Positions 24,552 to 33,396 of a DNA stretch of 64,000 nucleotides are shown here, piece by piece (the stretch's first letter is position 1; each line of letters begins with the position of its first letter). The notes under the pieces were generated by a model. It was not told the DNA's origin. It did not search any database and saw only the letters and a list, made by a program, of their open reading frames with translations. Where the stretch lies: the NCBI RefSeq assembly GCF_036997485.1, contig NZ_JAWLPU010000003.1:124001-188000 (forward strand), given 5' to 3'. The position numbers were made by a program, and so were the translations under genes. This DNA is from Brachyspira pilosicoli (GTDB lineage: Bacteria > Spirochaetota > Brachyspiria > Brachyspirales > Brachyspiraceae).

Positions 24552-24760
24552 TTGTTTGCAGGGCTTTGCCCCGCACCCCATTTCTTTTATTGGTATAAAA
24601 GAAGCAAAAGAACTGCATTTTTTATCCCTGAAATACAGGTATTATTTTATATTTAATACATATTCTAATATGAAGTGCACTTTCGCGAAGCGTTGCCCGA
24701 AGTGCGAAAACTTTTTGCGGTGGGAAAAAGTTGAATAAAAAACTCATACAAAATATATAG
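24552..24760 (-). repeat. dispersed hairpin repeat, copy 4 (full 209-bp unit)
   Basis: This is the reference long form. It runs from TTGTTTGCAG to AAAATATATAG and contains, in order, a GGGGC/GCCCC-like hairpin, a TTCTTTTAT/ATAAAAGAA stem with loop TGGT, a CACTTTCGCGAAGCG region and an AACTTTTT/AAAAAGTT stem. The next unit starts exactly 209 bp later and is more than 90 percent identical by eye. Confidence 0.8.
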
Positions 24761-24945
24761 TTGTTTGCATGGCTTTGCCCCGCACCCCACTTCTTTTATT
24801 GGTATAAAAGAAGCAAAAGAACTGCATTTTTTATCCCTAAAATACAGGTATTATTTTATATTTAATACATATTCCAATATGAAGTGCACTTTCGCGAAGC
24901 GTTGCCCGAAGGGCGATAACTTTTTGCGGCGAGAAAAAGTTGATA
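24761..24945 (-). repeat. dispersed hairpin repeat, copy 5 (third tandem unit)
   Basis: It is almost the same as copy 4 up to its 3' end, where it leaves the unit after AAAAAGTTGATAAC. The central stem is perfect: CTTCTTTTAT (24790-24799), loop TGGT, ATAAAAGAAG (24804-24813). Confidence 0.8.
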
Positions 24946-24995
24946 ACACTTTTGTAAAAATATATAAATTGATAAAATATAATTGTTTAGCTATT

Positions 24996-25802
24996 TTATC
25001 CCAAAGCAACATCTAAAACCATCATTATAGCAAAACCAAATATAAAGCCGAATACTCCAAAGTGATTATGCTCTTCTGCAACAGCTTCTGGAACCAATTC
25101 TTCTATAACAACATATATCATAGCACCTGCAGAAAATGATAATGCTATAGGAAGTATTAATGTAAGTTTAGTAACAGCAATAGCTCCTATCACGGCAGCA
25201 ATAGGCTCTACTATTCCAGATATTGCTCCAAGTAAAAAAGATTTTGATTTTGAAACACCTGTACTTTTAAGAGGCAAAGAAACAGCAGCCCCCTCTGGGA
25301 AGTTTTGAAGACCTATACCAAGTGCTAAAGCCAAAGCTGCATTAAAACTCACCCCGCTATCTCCTATAGAAAAAGCTCCAAATGTTACACCAACCGCTAA
25401 ACCCTCTGGTATATTGTGTAATGTAATAGCTAAAAATAATAGTATACTTTTTGATAGTTTTACTTTAGCTCCCTCAGTCTCTTCATGACCATTAACTATA
25501 TGCATATGCGGTAACGATTTATCTAATACCCATATAAAAAATGCACCAAATAAAAAACCCCCAACAGGTATAAGCCAATTTGGTAAATTAGTATTTTCTG
25601 ACAGTTCTATAGAAGGTGCAAGCAAAGACCAAAAACTAGCTGCAGTCATTACCCCGCCTGCAAAACCATACATAGTAGCAAGTAGTTTAGGTTTTATTTC
25701 AGATACAAAGAAAAATACTAATCCTGCTCCAAGTGCCGTAAAAGCAAATGTAATTCCCCCGCCAAATAATGCTAAAACAACTGGTGATGCATTCTCTATC
25801 AT
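24996..25802 (-). CDS. ZIP-family metal transporter (ZupT/GufA type)
   Basis: ZIP proteins import zinc and other divalent metals. The 268 residues form about eight membrane helices. The metal site residues are visible in TM4 (TLHNIPEGLAVGV) and TM5 (GLQNFPEGAAVSLP), and EELVPEAVAEEHNH near the C-terminus is typical. A cytoplasmic His/Glu-containing loop (HMHIVNGHEETEG) may also bind metal. It is a single gene; its 3' end lies 50 bp from the repeat array. Confidence 0.9.
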   Translation of the reverse strand: MIENASPVVLALFGGGITFAFTALGAGLVFFFVSEIKPKLLATMYGFAGGVMTAASFWSLLAPSIELSENTNLPNWLIPVGGFLFGAFFIWVLDKSLPHMHIVNGHEETEGAKVKLSKSILLFLAITLHNIPEGLAVGVTFGAFSIGDSGVSFNAALALALGIGLQNFPEGAAVSLPLKSTGVSKSKSFLLGAISGIVEPIAAVIGAIAVTKLTLILPIALSFSAGAMIYVVIEELVPEAVAEEHNHFGVFGFIFGFAIMMVLDVALG

Positions 25803-25932
25803 TAATTACCGCCTTTTATTTTTTTTGTTTTTATTTTATAATTATATATATTATTAAATTAATTTTCAATACTAATTAGTAATAATTATTAATAATTTTT
25901 TTATTTATTAATAAATATAGGAGTTTTATATT

Positions 25933-26262
25933 ATGAGTAATGATTGCATATTTTGTAAGATTGTTAAAGGAGAAATACCTTCAAACTTTATAAAAGAAAA
26001 TGAATATTGTGTTGTGTTTAAAGATTTGAACCCTAAATCTGATGTTCATTTGCTTGTTGTACCAAAGAAGCATTTAAAAGATATAACAGAGATAGATAAT
26101 GATTTGATGGGAAAAGTGTTAGATACTATTAAAGAGGTAGCTAAAGAAAATAATTTAGAATCTTTTAGAATAGTTAATAATTGCGGAGAGAATGCAGGTC
26201 AGAGCGTATTTCATTTGCATTTTCATGTTTTATCTGGAAAGAATTTAAAGGATAATTTTTAA
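25933..26262 (+). CDS. HIT-family nucleotide hydrolase (HinT type)
   Basis: The 109-residue protein begins with CIFCKIVKGEIPSNFI and ends with the histidine triad in SVFHLHFHVLSG. HinT-like enzymes hydrolyse purine nucleoside phosphoramidates. The Cys pair at the N-terminus is common in bacterial HinT. It has an AGGAG RBS and is followed by tatD after 20 bp, so the two are likely co-transcribed. Confidence 0.92.
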   Translation: MSNDCIFCKIVKGEIPSNFIKENEYCVVFKDLNPKSDVHLLVVPKKHLKDITEIDNDLMGKVLDTIKEVAKENNLESFRIVNNCGENAGQSVFHLHFHVLSGKNLKDNF

Positions 26263-26282
26263 AAAACTAATTAGGAGTTATT

Positions 26283-27101
26283 ATGATAGACAGTCATTGC
26301 CATCTTACTTATATATCCAAGAAGGCTAAAGATTTAAAAGATGTTTTAGAGAGAGCAAACAAGGCTGGCATATATTATTTTGTAGACATAGGTGTTCACC
26401 CAAGTGATATAGACGAGCGTTTATATATATTATCAGATGCTGAAGGTGTATTTTTTAGTATGGGTTATTATCCAGACTATGCCAATGAAAATGATGAACA
26501 CACTATTAAAGCTTTTGAATTAAAAATAAAAACTATAAACAAAAAAACTTTAGAAAACAGAAAAAAACTTATTTATGCAGTTGGAGAGATAGGATTAGAT
26601 TATTATCATGATGATTCCAATAAAGAGGAACAGAAGAAATTTTTTAGTGCTTTATGTAATGCCGCAAAAAATGTTGATCTTCCAATACTTATTCACAGCA
26701 GAGATGCTTTTAAAGATACTTTCAGTATACTTAAAGAGGCGGATATACCAAAAAGAGGAATATTTCATTGTTTCAGCGGAAATGTGGAAGATGCTAAGAA
26801 AGCTTTAGATTTGGGATATATACTTTCTTTTTCCGGTTCTTGCACATATTTAAAAAATGATTTTTTAAGAGAGGCAGCTAAATATGTTCCTAAAGATATG
26901 TTTACAATAGAAACTGATTCTCCATATTTAACACCTCAGAAGATGAGAGGGAGGGCTAATGAACCTGCATTTATACCGTATACTGCAGAAGTTTTGGCAG
27001 AGGCGAGGAGAGAGTGTGTTTCAGATATTATGAAGAATGCTTTAATCAATGCTTCAAGAGTTTTAGAGCTTCCTATTGATACTAATAAACTTGTAAATTA
27101 A
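26283..27101 (+). CDS. tatD: TatD-family metal-dependent DNase
   Basis: TatD proteins are metal-dependent 3'-5' nucleases with a TIM-barrel fold. The metal-binding residues are placed in MIDSHCHLTY (His5, His7), AVGEIGLDYYHD (Glu), LIHSRDAF (His), FHCFSGN (His) and ETDSPYLTPQ (Asp). Length 272 is typical, with a slightly longer acidic insert around residues 55-95. It follows the HIT gene. Confidence 0.92.
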   Translation: MIDSHCHLTYISKKAKDLKDVLERANKAGIYYFVDIGVHPSDIDERLYILSDAEGVFFSMGYYPDYANENDEHTIKAFELKIKTINKKTLENRKKLIYAVGEIGLDYYHDDSNKEEQKKFFSALCNAAKNVDLPILIHSRDAFKDTFSILKEADIPKRGIFHCFSGNVEDAKKALDLGYILSFSGSCTYLKNDFLREAAKYVPKDMFTIETDSPYLTPQKMRGRANEPAFIPYTAEVLAEARRECVSDIMKNALINASRVLELPIDTNKLVN

Positions 27102-27173
27102 CATAATTATTTTTGTTTAAGCAAATTATATATATTACGATAATAACTTTTAAGGAAGACAATTAAAAAAACT

Positions 27174-27836
27174 ATGAGAAAATACTTTACTTTTATAACT
27201 TTATTTTTTTTATTATCTTTTTTTAATCTGCTTCATTCTCAGGATATTTCTTTTGAAGAGCTTTATAACAAAATAAAAGATAATTATACAAATATATATC
27301 CAAAACGTTTTGAGGCATATATAGAAGGTAAAATAGTAGAAGCTCAAATATCAACTATACCTGCAAAAAATTATCTCTCTTCAAAAGACAAAATCAGATT
27401 AAAGTTCACTCTCGTACAAAACTCTAAACCAAACATTGTGCTTGAAAATGTTGATAGTTTTTATGCTAAGATGTTTTCTGTGTTTGAAGAGCCTTTGGAA
27501 ACTGTTGGATTTTATGCTATTGTATCTGAGAGTTATAGTTCGCTTTCAAAAAAGTTTACTGTTGATTCTGTAGAAGAAGATAATGATAAATATGAAGTTG
27601 TACTAAGAGCAGTAGGTGAAAATAAAGACTATAGTATAAACTACACAATAGATAAAAATAGTCTTTTGGTGGAAAGTGCTGATTATTATAATAAAAAATC
27701 AAAAATTTATGATGTTGATATATCATACACCAATATTGATAATTATACTGTTCCTGAAATTATTAAATATAAAAGTTCTGACGGTAGAGTAAACTCTCAA
27801 ATAAAGTTTGTTGATATAAAAGTGTCTTCCAAATAA
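27174..27836 (+). CDS. exported protein, possibly LolA/LolB-like fold
   Basis: A signal peptide (MRKYFTFITLFFLLSFFNLL) precedes about 200 residues rich in beta-type alternation: KRFEAYIEGKIVEAQIS, KIRLKFTLVQN, DKYEVVLRAVG, IDKNSLLVESADYY. The pattern of strands resembles outer-membrane lipoprotein sorting proteins, but no signature motif is present and I do not claim the function. It should act in the periplasm. It is followed after 20 bp by another exported protein of unknown function, probably in one transcript. Confidence 0.55.
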   Translation: MRKYFTFITLFFLLSFFNLLHSQDISFEELYNKIKDNYTNIYPKRFEAYIEGKIVEAQISTIPAKNYLSSKDKIRLKFTLVQNSKPNIVLENVDSFYAKMFSVFEEPLETVGFYAIVSESYSSLSKKFTVDSVEEDNDKYEVVLRAVGENKDYSINYTIDKNSLLVESADYYNKKSKIYDVDISYTNIDNYTVPEIIKYKSSDGRVNSQIKFVDIKVSSK

Positions 27837-27856
27837 GTATTATTGGATATTTTATT

Positions 27857-28603
27857 ATGAAAAAAATCTTTATTTTTTGTTTTTTTATTTTTAGCTTTAT
27901 GAGTTTATATGCTCTTAATGATGATATTAATGCATTATTTAATTTGCAAGGCTCTGGAGATATTGTTTATTATAATAGTGATAGTGTTATAGACAGCAGT
28001 GAATATTCTCAGGCAGATAATTTAAAAACAGAATTAGAAAGAGATGGTTATAAAGTATATTCTATAGTGATAGCAGATGTTTTGGGCTCTTCAAAAGGAA
28101 ATGAGTTTATAGCTTTGATTAGCTCTGTTGAAGGAGAGAAGATATCTGTTTATGGAAGCAATTTAGATGAAAAATTTTCTTATCAGTCTTCGAGAATTGG
28201 AAAAAATGCGGCTATAGATTTAGAGAGTTTTTATGATAAGAAAAATGAGGTTGGTATTATAAAATATTATATAATTAATGATAATGGAGAGGATAGGGAT
28301 ATTTATCTTTATATTTTTAGAATAGAAGATAATAAAATTAGTTTGGTTGCTGATGTATCTTATTATAGAGAGATTAATTCTATGAAAAGCGGTGTTGTAA
28401 ATGAGATGCAATTTGCTTTTAGAGATATTGATGCTGATGGAATAAGCGAGATGTTGGTAGAGTATAAAGAGAAAGTTGTAGGAAGAGATGAAAAGATAGA
28501 GTATCAAATTTATAAATTAAGCAAGAATAAATATGAATGTGTAGCTTCATCTTGGCTAGATGATGAATATATAGATTTATCTCCGTATTTTAAAAGAGAT
28601 TAG
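27857..28603 (+). CDS. exported protein of unknown function
   Basis: The N-terminus is a signal peptide (MKKIFIFCFFIFSFMSLYA). The 248-residue protein has no motif I recognise. Segments such as VIADVLGSSKGNEFIALIS and FAFRDIDADGISEMLVEYK recall FG-GAP/VCBS-type repeats with Asp-rich loops (DIDADG), so a calcium-stabilised beta-propeller fragment is possible. It is the last gene of the HIT-tatD stretch; the following 400 bp are non-coding. Confidence 0.55.
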   Translation: MKKIFIFCFFIFSFMSLYALNDDINALFNLQGSGDIVYYNSDSVIDSSEYSQADNLKTELERDGYKVYSIVIADVLGSSKGNEFIALISSVEGEKISVYGSNLDEKFSYQSSRIGKNAAIDLESFYDKKNEVGIIKYYIINDNGEDRDIYLYIFRIEDNKISLVADVSYYREINSMKSGVVNEMQFAFRDIDADGISEMLVEYKEKVVGRDEKIEYQIYKLSKNKYECVASSWLDDEYIDLSPYFKRD

Positions 28604-28770
28604 TATATATTAAAATTATTTTATGAACTTTTATTATTTAGTGAATATGTATTATAGTTTTTTATGATATAAGTATTATTATGTATTAATGATGTACGTT
28701 TTAAATATATTATTAACTTTTTTATATATACCAAAAATTTTTCAAAATCTATTTTTTATTTTAATTAATT
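28604..28770. other. non-coding stretch before a repeat
   Basis: AT-rich sequence without a convincing gene or hairpin; it leads into repeat copy 6. Confidence 0.4.
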
Positions 28771-28940
28771 TTGGGGACCCAAAGAAGCAAAAAGACTACA
28801 TTTTTAGGTAAAATTTAAATTTCATAATATATTTAATACACATTCCAATATATAAAGCTAAAGAACTTACACTTTTTGGTTCTTTGACGAAGTCCACACC
28901 GCGTAAGGCGGGAAAAAGAACAATAAAAAAATTACAAACC
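28771..28940 (-). repeat. dispersed hairpin repeat, copy 6
   Basis: A diverged long-form copy, recognised by AAGAAGCAAAAAGACT, ATTTAATACACATTCCAATAT and a terminal stem GTTCTTT/AAAGAAC whose loop holds an inner CCGC/GCGG stem. The GGGGC/GCCCC hairpin at its start is reduced to GGGGACCC. It lies between two converging genes. Confidence 0.65.
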
Positions 28941-28967
28941 TACAAAATTTTAGTATATAAAAAATAA

Positions 28968-28995
28968 AGAGTGCAAGATTTGTTACCTGCACTCT
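28968..28995. terminator. bidirectional terminator upstream of 29 kb
   Basis: AGAGTGCA (28968-28975) pairs perfectly with TGCACTCT (28988-28995). T-rich flanks occur on both strands in the outgoing direction. It ends the minus-strand TPR operon. Confidence 0.75.
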
Positions 28996-29026
28996 CTTTT
29001 ATTTCTTAATTAAAATATTTATTTAA

Positions 29027-31234
29027 TTATATTTTCCAATTTGGGAATCTCTTTAATACAGCTGTTATTATATCTGTTTTATAATGCTGTTCCAAATTAA
29101 CCAATTTTTGGAATTCACTAAATATTATTTTTACATCTTCCTCATTTTCTGTTTCTATGAATTTAAGTAAATAAGCCTTATCAAATACTAAATCATATAC
29201 TATTTTTATTAACTTTCTTCCCTGAGGAGAAGTTTCTTTATTGTCGAGCATTTTTGATAAATTAGGTATTATACTTAATAAACCTATCATTAGAGAGTTT
29301 TTATTAATTTTTATATCTCCTTCTATTTCATCATAATACTCACCGTCAAGGATTTTTTGAGCAAAATAAACAAAAGATTCTGGATATTCTTTGTAATGTA
29401 AAAATATATCATCTATAGTTTTAGCAAGCATATCAACTTTGCCGTCAGAGAACAATTTATTTACTATTAAATAATGGTTTTTTACTTGAGGTGAATATAA
29501 TATTTTTAATATAATATTATAATATTCATCTGGTTTTCCTTCTTGTATAGCTTTTACAAATTTATCTCTATAATTTGAAGATGGTAATATCTCGTATATG
29601 TGAGTGTAATTATCAACTTCTTTTATAAGTTCAGAGAGCATAGGTATATCTTTGTTAGTATCATTTTGTGTTTTTAGATATATTGTGCTTATTATTCTGC
29701 TGTCGCTAGGTGCTTTTTTATCTTTTGATATAGTAACAAAATAATTATACATTTCTTTTGCTTCATCAGAGTTTAAGTTTGGAGTATAAGTGAGATATTC
29801 CATATAGATTTGATATCTTTCAAGGAAATTATCTGTCTTATTAAACTTAGATAAACTTTCAGCATCATAGGTTTCTGCTTCTTCATTATAAAGGAAAGTG
29901 TTTTTATCAAATTTCACTGTAGTAGAAGCTCTTACAGATTTCTTAGCATTTTCAAGCCATTTATTGTAAGAAGAATCTGCTATTACTATATGAGGAGCAG
30001 CAGTTAATTCTTGTTTTAAATCTTTAGTGTTAATAGTTTTTTTGTATTTTAATATTATAGTAAGAAGCTCTGTCGGATTTTCTTCTGCCATTTTTTTAAG
30101 TTCATTTAATTTGTAAGCTTTATATACATTTATATCATCTTCTGGAAGAGTTGTGAGAGATTGTATTGCCATATCAAATGTCATTTTTCTCTCTTCTTCT
30201 TGAGATACAAATTTGATTTTTAATTCATTTATGTCTATATACTTAATTTTACCAACACCAAAATTTCTATGTATAACGTATTTATCAACATCGTATTGTA
30301 TGTATTTTTCAAATATTTCTATACAAGCTTTTGGCGGTTTATTAACATTAGTAATAGCTGAAATTTCTTCTATCTTTTCAAAAAGCGTATGATTAGGGTA
30401 TAATTTTTCATAAACATCAACTAATCTATGTCTAAAAAATTTAGCCTTTTTATTATTTTGTGCTACTATAGCCTGTTCATAATTTAATAGATTTTTAATA
30501 GTTTTTAAAGCATCATTAAATCTATTATTCTCAAAATAGTGGAAGAATATTATTTTCCATATATCTATCATAATATTAGCATCAACCAATTCTTTTAAGG
30601 CATTTTCATATTTTAATAAATAATTATAATTGTCAGGTTCATATTCAAGCACTTTTTTAATGTTGCTTTCAGCATTAGTTCTTTTTCTAATTAAATTTCT
30701 CTCAAAAGCAATTTTGTAATAATGTACAGCACTAGTGATATCTCCAGCCAACTCTTTTGTATGAGCTATCTTTTCAGGTAATTCAGGGTTTGATACATCA
30801 AATTTTATTAATCTCTCTAAAATCTCTAAAGCTTCAGTTTCTTTATTTGATATTTGATAATAACTAGCTAAATATCTTAAAGCATAGTCGCATTCATAAT
30901 ATTCATCTAATATTTTTTGTGCAATATATTCTACTATATTCCATTTTTTTGCATTTTTAAATATACCTATAAGCTTATCTAATGTATTATCAGAATAGTT
31001 TTGTAGTTTAAGATTTAAAAAACCGCTTGCATATAATGCAGATATATGATTAGCATTTTTTTTTAATTGTGAATTAGCAGTATCTAAAATAGAATTAATA
31101 TCTTCATTACTATTAATATCATTAATAATTGTAGATAGATCTGCAAAATATTTCACAGTATAATTTAATAAAGGTTTTCTTGTAAAAGTTTCTTCTGAAA
31201 ATATGTTTTCTAATTTTTGTAGAGCTTCTGACAT
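29027..31234 (-). CDS. TPR protein resembling the N-terminal part of spirochaetal GreA fusions
   Basis: The 735-residue protein starts with helical TPR-like repeats (about 40-280; ISALYASGFLNLKLQNYS, ALRYLASYYQISNKETEALE). A small beta domain follows around 325-365 (HRNFGVGKIKYIDINELKIK), like the CarD/KOW-type insert I recall in Treponema and Borrelia GreA, and then a long helical region. In those genera a GreA coiled-coil and FKBP-like domain follows; here the protein ends at KRFPNWKI with no such domain. It may regulate RNA polymerase together with a separate GreA, or be a remnant scaffold. It shares an operon with the next TPR gene, 4 bp away. Confidence 0.6.
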   Translation of the reverse strand: MSEALQKLENIFSEETFTRKPLLNYTVKYFADLSTIINDINSNEDINSILDTANSQLKKNANHISALYASGFLNLKLQNYSDNTLDKLIGIFKNAKKWNIVEYIAQKILDEYYECDYALRYLASYYQISNKETEALEILERLIKFDVSNPELPEKIAHTKELAGDITSAVHYYKIAFERNLIRKRTNAESNIKKVLEYEPDNYNYLLKYENALKELVDANIMIDIWKIIFFHYFENNRFNDALKTIKNLLNYEQAIVAQNNKKAKFFRHRLVDVYEKLYPNHTLFEKIEEISAITNVNKPPKACIEIFEKYIQYDVDKYVIHRNFGVGKIKYIDINELKIKFVSQEEERKMTFDMAIQSLTTLPEDDINVYKAYKLNELKKMAEENPTELLTIILKYKKTINTKDLKQELTAAPHIVIADSSYNKWLENAKKSVRASTTVKFDKNTFLYNEEAETYDAESLSKFNKTDNFLERYQIYMEYLTYTPNLNSDEAKEMYNYFVTISKDKKAPSDSRIISTIYLKTQNDTNKDIPMLSELIKEVDNYTHIYEILPSSNYRDKFVKAIQEGKPDEYYNIILKILYSPQVKNHYLIVNKLFSDGKVDMLAKTIDDIFLHYKEYPESFVYFAQKILDGEYYDEIEGDIKINKNSLMIGLLSIIPNLSKMLDNKETSPQGRKLIKIVYDLVFDKAYLLKFIETENEEDVKIIFSEFQKLVNLEQHYKTDIITAVLKRFPNWKI

Positions 31235-31238
31235 CTGT

Positions 31239-32219
31239 TTACCCCTTATTTAATATTTTTATATAAAATTGAAGCAAATCTTTATCTATTTCCGACATTT
31301 TTCTGCCCCATATTTTTATTTCATTCATATCTTCTTGCGTATGCCTCATTATTAAATATGTTGTTAAAAAAGCATATGCAGATAAAAGTTTTGGCGCAGT
31401 AGCTTCTCTTAATTTTAACTTTCTATAGTCTGCTTCTAATTTAGATATATGTTTTCTTAATTCAAATTCTTCTTCTTTAGTTAATTCCCTTTTAATATCT
31501 AAAATATTCATAAGTTCGCCGTAAGCACTCATCCAAGAGATGATTTCTTCCTGACTATTATTATGAATACCTCTTCTAATGATAATATCTCTAATTTCTC
31601 TTACAGCATCTATTGTAATTCTTTCAAATTCTATATCTAAAGGCGCATAAAACAAAGCATCTCTAATATACATTTTTGCTTTTTTTGCGTCTCCTAATAT
31701 ATGATTAATTTGTGCTATATTTGAAAGAGTATTACCATTATAAGGCTCTATCACATTTAAATATTCATAAGCTTTTAATGCTCTTGAATAATCGCCAAGT
31801 TCTATAAAAGCATTAGCCAGCAAATGTAATTCATCTTTACCTTTAATTTCTTCTACGTTTTTTTTCATTATTTGCAATATAATGCTATTGTATACGAAAT
31901 AGTGAATGGCCTTTATTGCTATTAATGTTTCATTGTATGATTTATTCTTTATAAACTCTTCAAATTTTTTATAAGACAAATCTAAAAAATTACAGTATTC
32001 TAAATAATCTCCTTTAAAACTTTCTATTTTATCAGCTCTATTAATCCAAAACTTCACGCAAGATATATTTTCGTATAGATTTGGATATTCAAAGTCCATA
32101 GACATAATTCTATCCAAATCTTCTATAGAGTCTTGGAATAGACCTTTTTTTAATTTATCTTCTACAATTAAAAAAATATCTTTTACTGTTTCTTTTCTCG
32201 AAAATAGTTCATCAGCCAT
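31239..32219 (-). CDS. TPR-containing protein of unknown function
   Basis: The 326 residues are largely helical. A TPR pair is clear at about 130-195 (LHLLANAFIELGDYSRALKA, then IAQINHILGDAKKAKMYIRD). The C-terminal part is charged and helical. No signal peptide is present, so it should be cytoplasmic. It precedes the GreA-related gene by 4 bp and is surely co-transcribed, suggesting a physical partner. Its promoter is at 32271-32299. Confidence 0.65.
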   Translation of the reverse strand: MADELFSRKETVKDIFLIVEDKLKKGLFQDSIEDLDRIMSMDFEYPNLYENISCVKFWINRADKIESFKGDYLEYCNFLDLSYKKFEEFIKNKSYNETLIAIKAIHYFVYNSIILQIMKKNVEEIKGKDELHLLANAFIELGDYSRALKAYEYLNVIEPYNGNTLSNIAQINHILGDAKKAKMYIRDALFYAPLDIEFERITIDAVREIRDIIIRRGIHNNSQEEIISWMSAYGELMNILDIKRELTKEEEFELRKHISKLEADYRKLKLREATAPKLLSAYAFLTTYLIMRHTQEDMNEIKIWGRKMSEIDKDLLQFYIKILNKG

Positions 32220-32270
32220 AAATCAAAAAAAGCCCTCCAGTATAAAGATATATACTATTCTATAAAATAT

Positions 32271-32299
32271 AATATAATAGAATAATTTTAAATTGTCAA
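32271..32299 (-). promoter_or_regulatory. promoter of the TPR operon
   Basis: Minus-strand TTGACA (32299-32294) and TATATT (32276-32271) are 17 bp apart, about 50 bp before the start codon at 32219. Confidence 0.6.
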
Positions 32300-32325
32300 G
32301 TAAGCAATAAGGATAAAATTGCATA

Positions 32326-32745
32326 TTAATCATCAAATTTTTGTCCTAAAAGCTGTCCATTAACATCTATATAAAGTGCCATAGAATTATTAAGTTTTAC
32401 TTCATATAGATTCCATTTCTTTTTTATTTTTGTTATAGTAGTATTTGGGAATGTTACAGATACTGTATTTGCTACAGTTTTTGGCAATATTTCTGGAGGT
32501 ACGGCTACATAATTTCCTTCTACTTCTTTCAATTCTCCGTTAATAAAAAACTCTAATTCTACTCCATTTTCAAGCACAATTTCATATTTTTTTCTATCTC
32601 TTTCAGCGAGTATGATTCTATTATTTGGAAAGAATTTGTTTATAAAATCTATAGTACTCTTTGGAAGCTCATTAGGATCAACTTTCCAATCATCTGCAGC
32701 AAGGACTGAACTAAATATAATTAATAATATAAATACTTTTTTCAT
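32326..32745 (-). CDS. periplasmic PepSY-like (DUF2874) protein
   Basis: A signal peptide (MKKVFILLIIFSSVLA) is followed by two similar halves: PKSTIDFINKFFPNNRIILAERDRKKYEI-type and PKTVANTVSVTFPNTTITKI-type units, each ending in a short strand with Asn/Asp-Gly (LENGVELEFFINGE, LYIDVNGQLLGQKFDD). This is the PepSY-like, BLIP-fold pattern of small periplasmic proteins. The function is unknown. A paralogue lies directly upstream in the same operon. Confidence 0.7.
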   Translation of the reverse strand: MKKVFILLIIFSSVLAADDWKVDPNELPKSTIDFINKFFPNNRIILAERDRKKYEIVLENGVELEFFINGELKEVEGNYVAVPPEILPKTVANTVSVTFPNTTITKIKKKWNLYEVKLNNSMALYIDVNGQLLGQKFDD

Positions 32746-32764
32746 TATTATCCTTTTTTATTTA

Positions 32765-33199
32765 TTAATCTGAAATTTTTTGCCCTACAAGCATACCAGA
32801 AGAATCTATAAACATGTTGATATGAGTATCTAATGTTATAATATAAGTATTCCATTTCTTTACTATTTTTAGTATATTTGTATTTGGATTAGTTTTATCA
32901 ATAGTATACATGACATTTTCTGGTATAAAATCAGTGGGTATAGGCTTATCCTTACCATCTACTTCACACCAAATTCCTGTATTATCAAATATTAGCAAAA
33001 AATCTTCTTCTAATAATACATGAAAACGATTATTTATTTTATTTATAGTTTTTATATTAGTATTGTTAAAATTATTTTCTATAAAGATTTTTGATTTTTC
33101 CGGCAGATTGTCTAATGATATAGAATCATAAGTTAATAATTCAAAAGGAAAAATTACTATAAAAAAGAAACTACTAATTAATACAAATTTCTTAAGCAT
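32765..33199 (-). CDS. periplasmic PepSY-like protein, paralogue
   Basis: The 144-residue protein has a signal peptide (FVLISSFFFIVIFPFELL) and the same two-unit plan as its neighbour: LPEKSKIFIENNFNNTNIK and IPENVMYTIDKTNPNTNIL, ending with MFIDSSGMLVGQKISD, which closely matches the other's end. The two genes arose by tandem duplication and are separated by 19 bp. The role is unknown. Confidence 0.7.
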   Translation of the reverse strand: MLKKFVLISSFFFIVIFPFELLTYDSISLDNLPEKSKIFIENNFNNTNIKTINKINNRFHVLLEEDFLLIFDNTGIWCEVDGKDKPIPTDFIPENVMYTIDKTNPNTNILKIVKKWNTYIITLDTHINMFIDSSGMLVGQKISD

Positions 33200-33396
33200 A
33201 TTTTTAATATAACAAATTTTTTACAAAATATCAATATTTTATGACATAAACTTTACATTAGGAGGCAGTTTAAAAAAAATATTACTATGTAAATGTAAAA
33301 TTAAAAATAGCAATATTAACGCTTGTTTTTTATGGTTTTTTGTTATATTATAGGTATAATAACTATTATTTTATTTTTAGGAAAAAGTAGAAAATT

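Noticed and set aside
24556-25016. Two similar small reading frames (60 and 83 codons) that start MQGFAPHP and MHGFAPHP
   Set aside because: They lie inside the tandem structured repeats; the sequence follows hairpin arms, there is no SD and other copies do not keep the frame open.
33251-33299. A CTTTACATT/AATGTAAA inverted repeat between the PepSY-like genes and lolA as an sRNA gene
   Set aside because: Short stem with a long loop, no promoter or terminator around it; chance is likely in AT-rich DNA.
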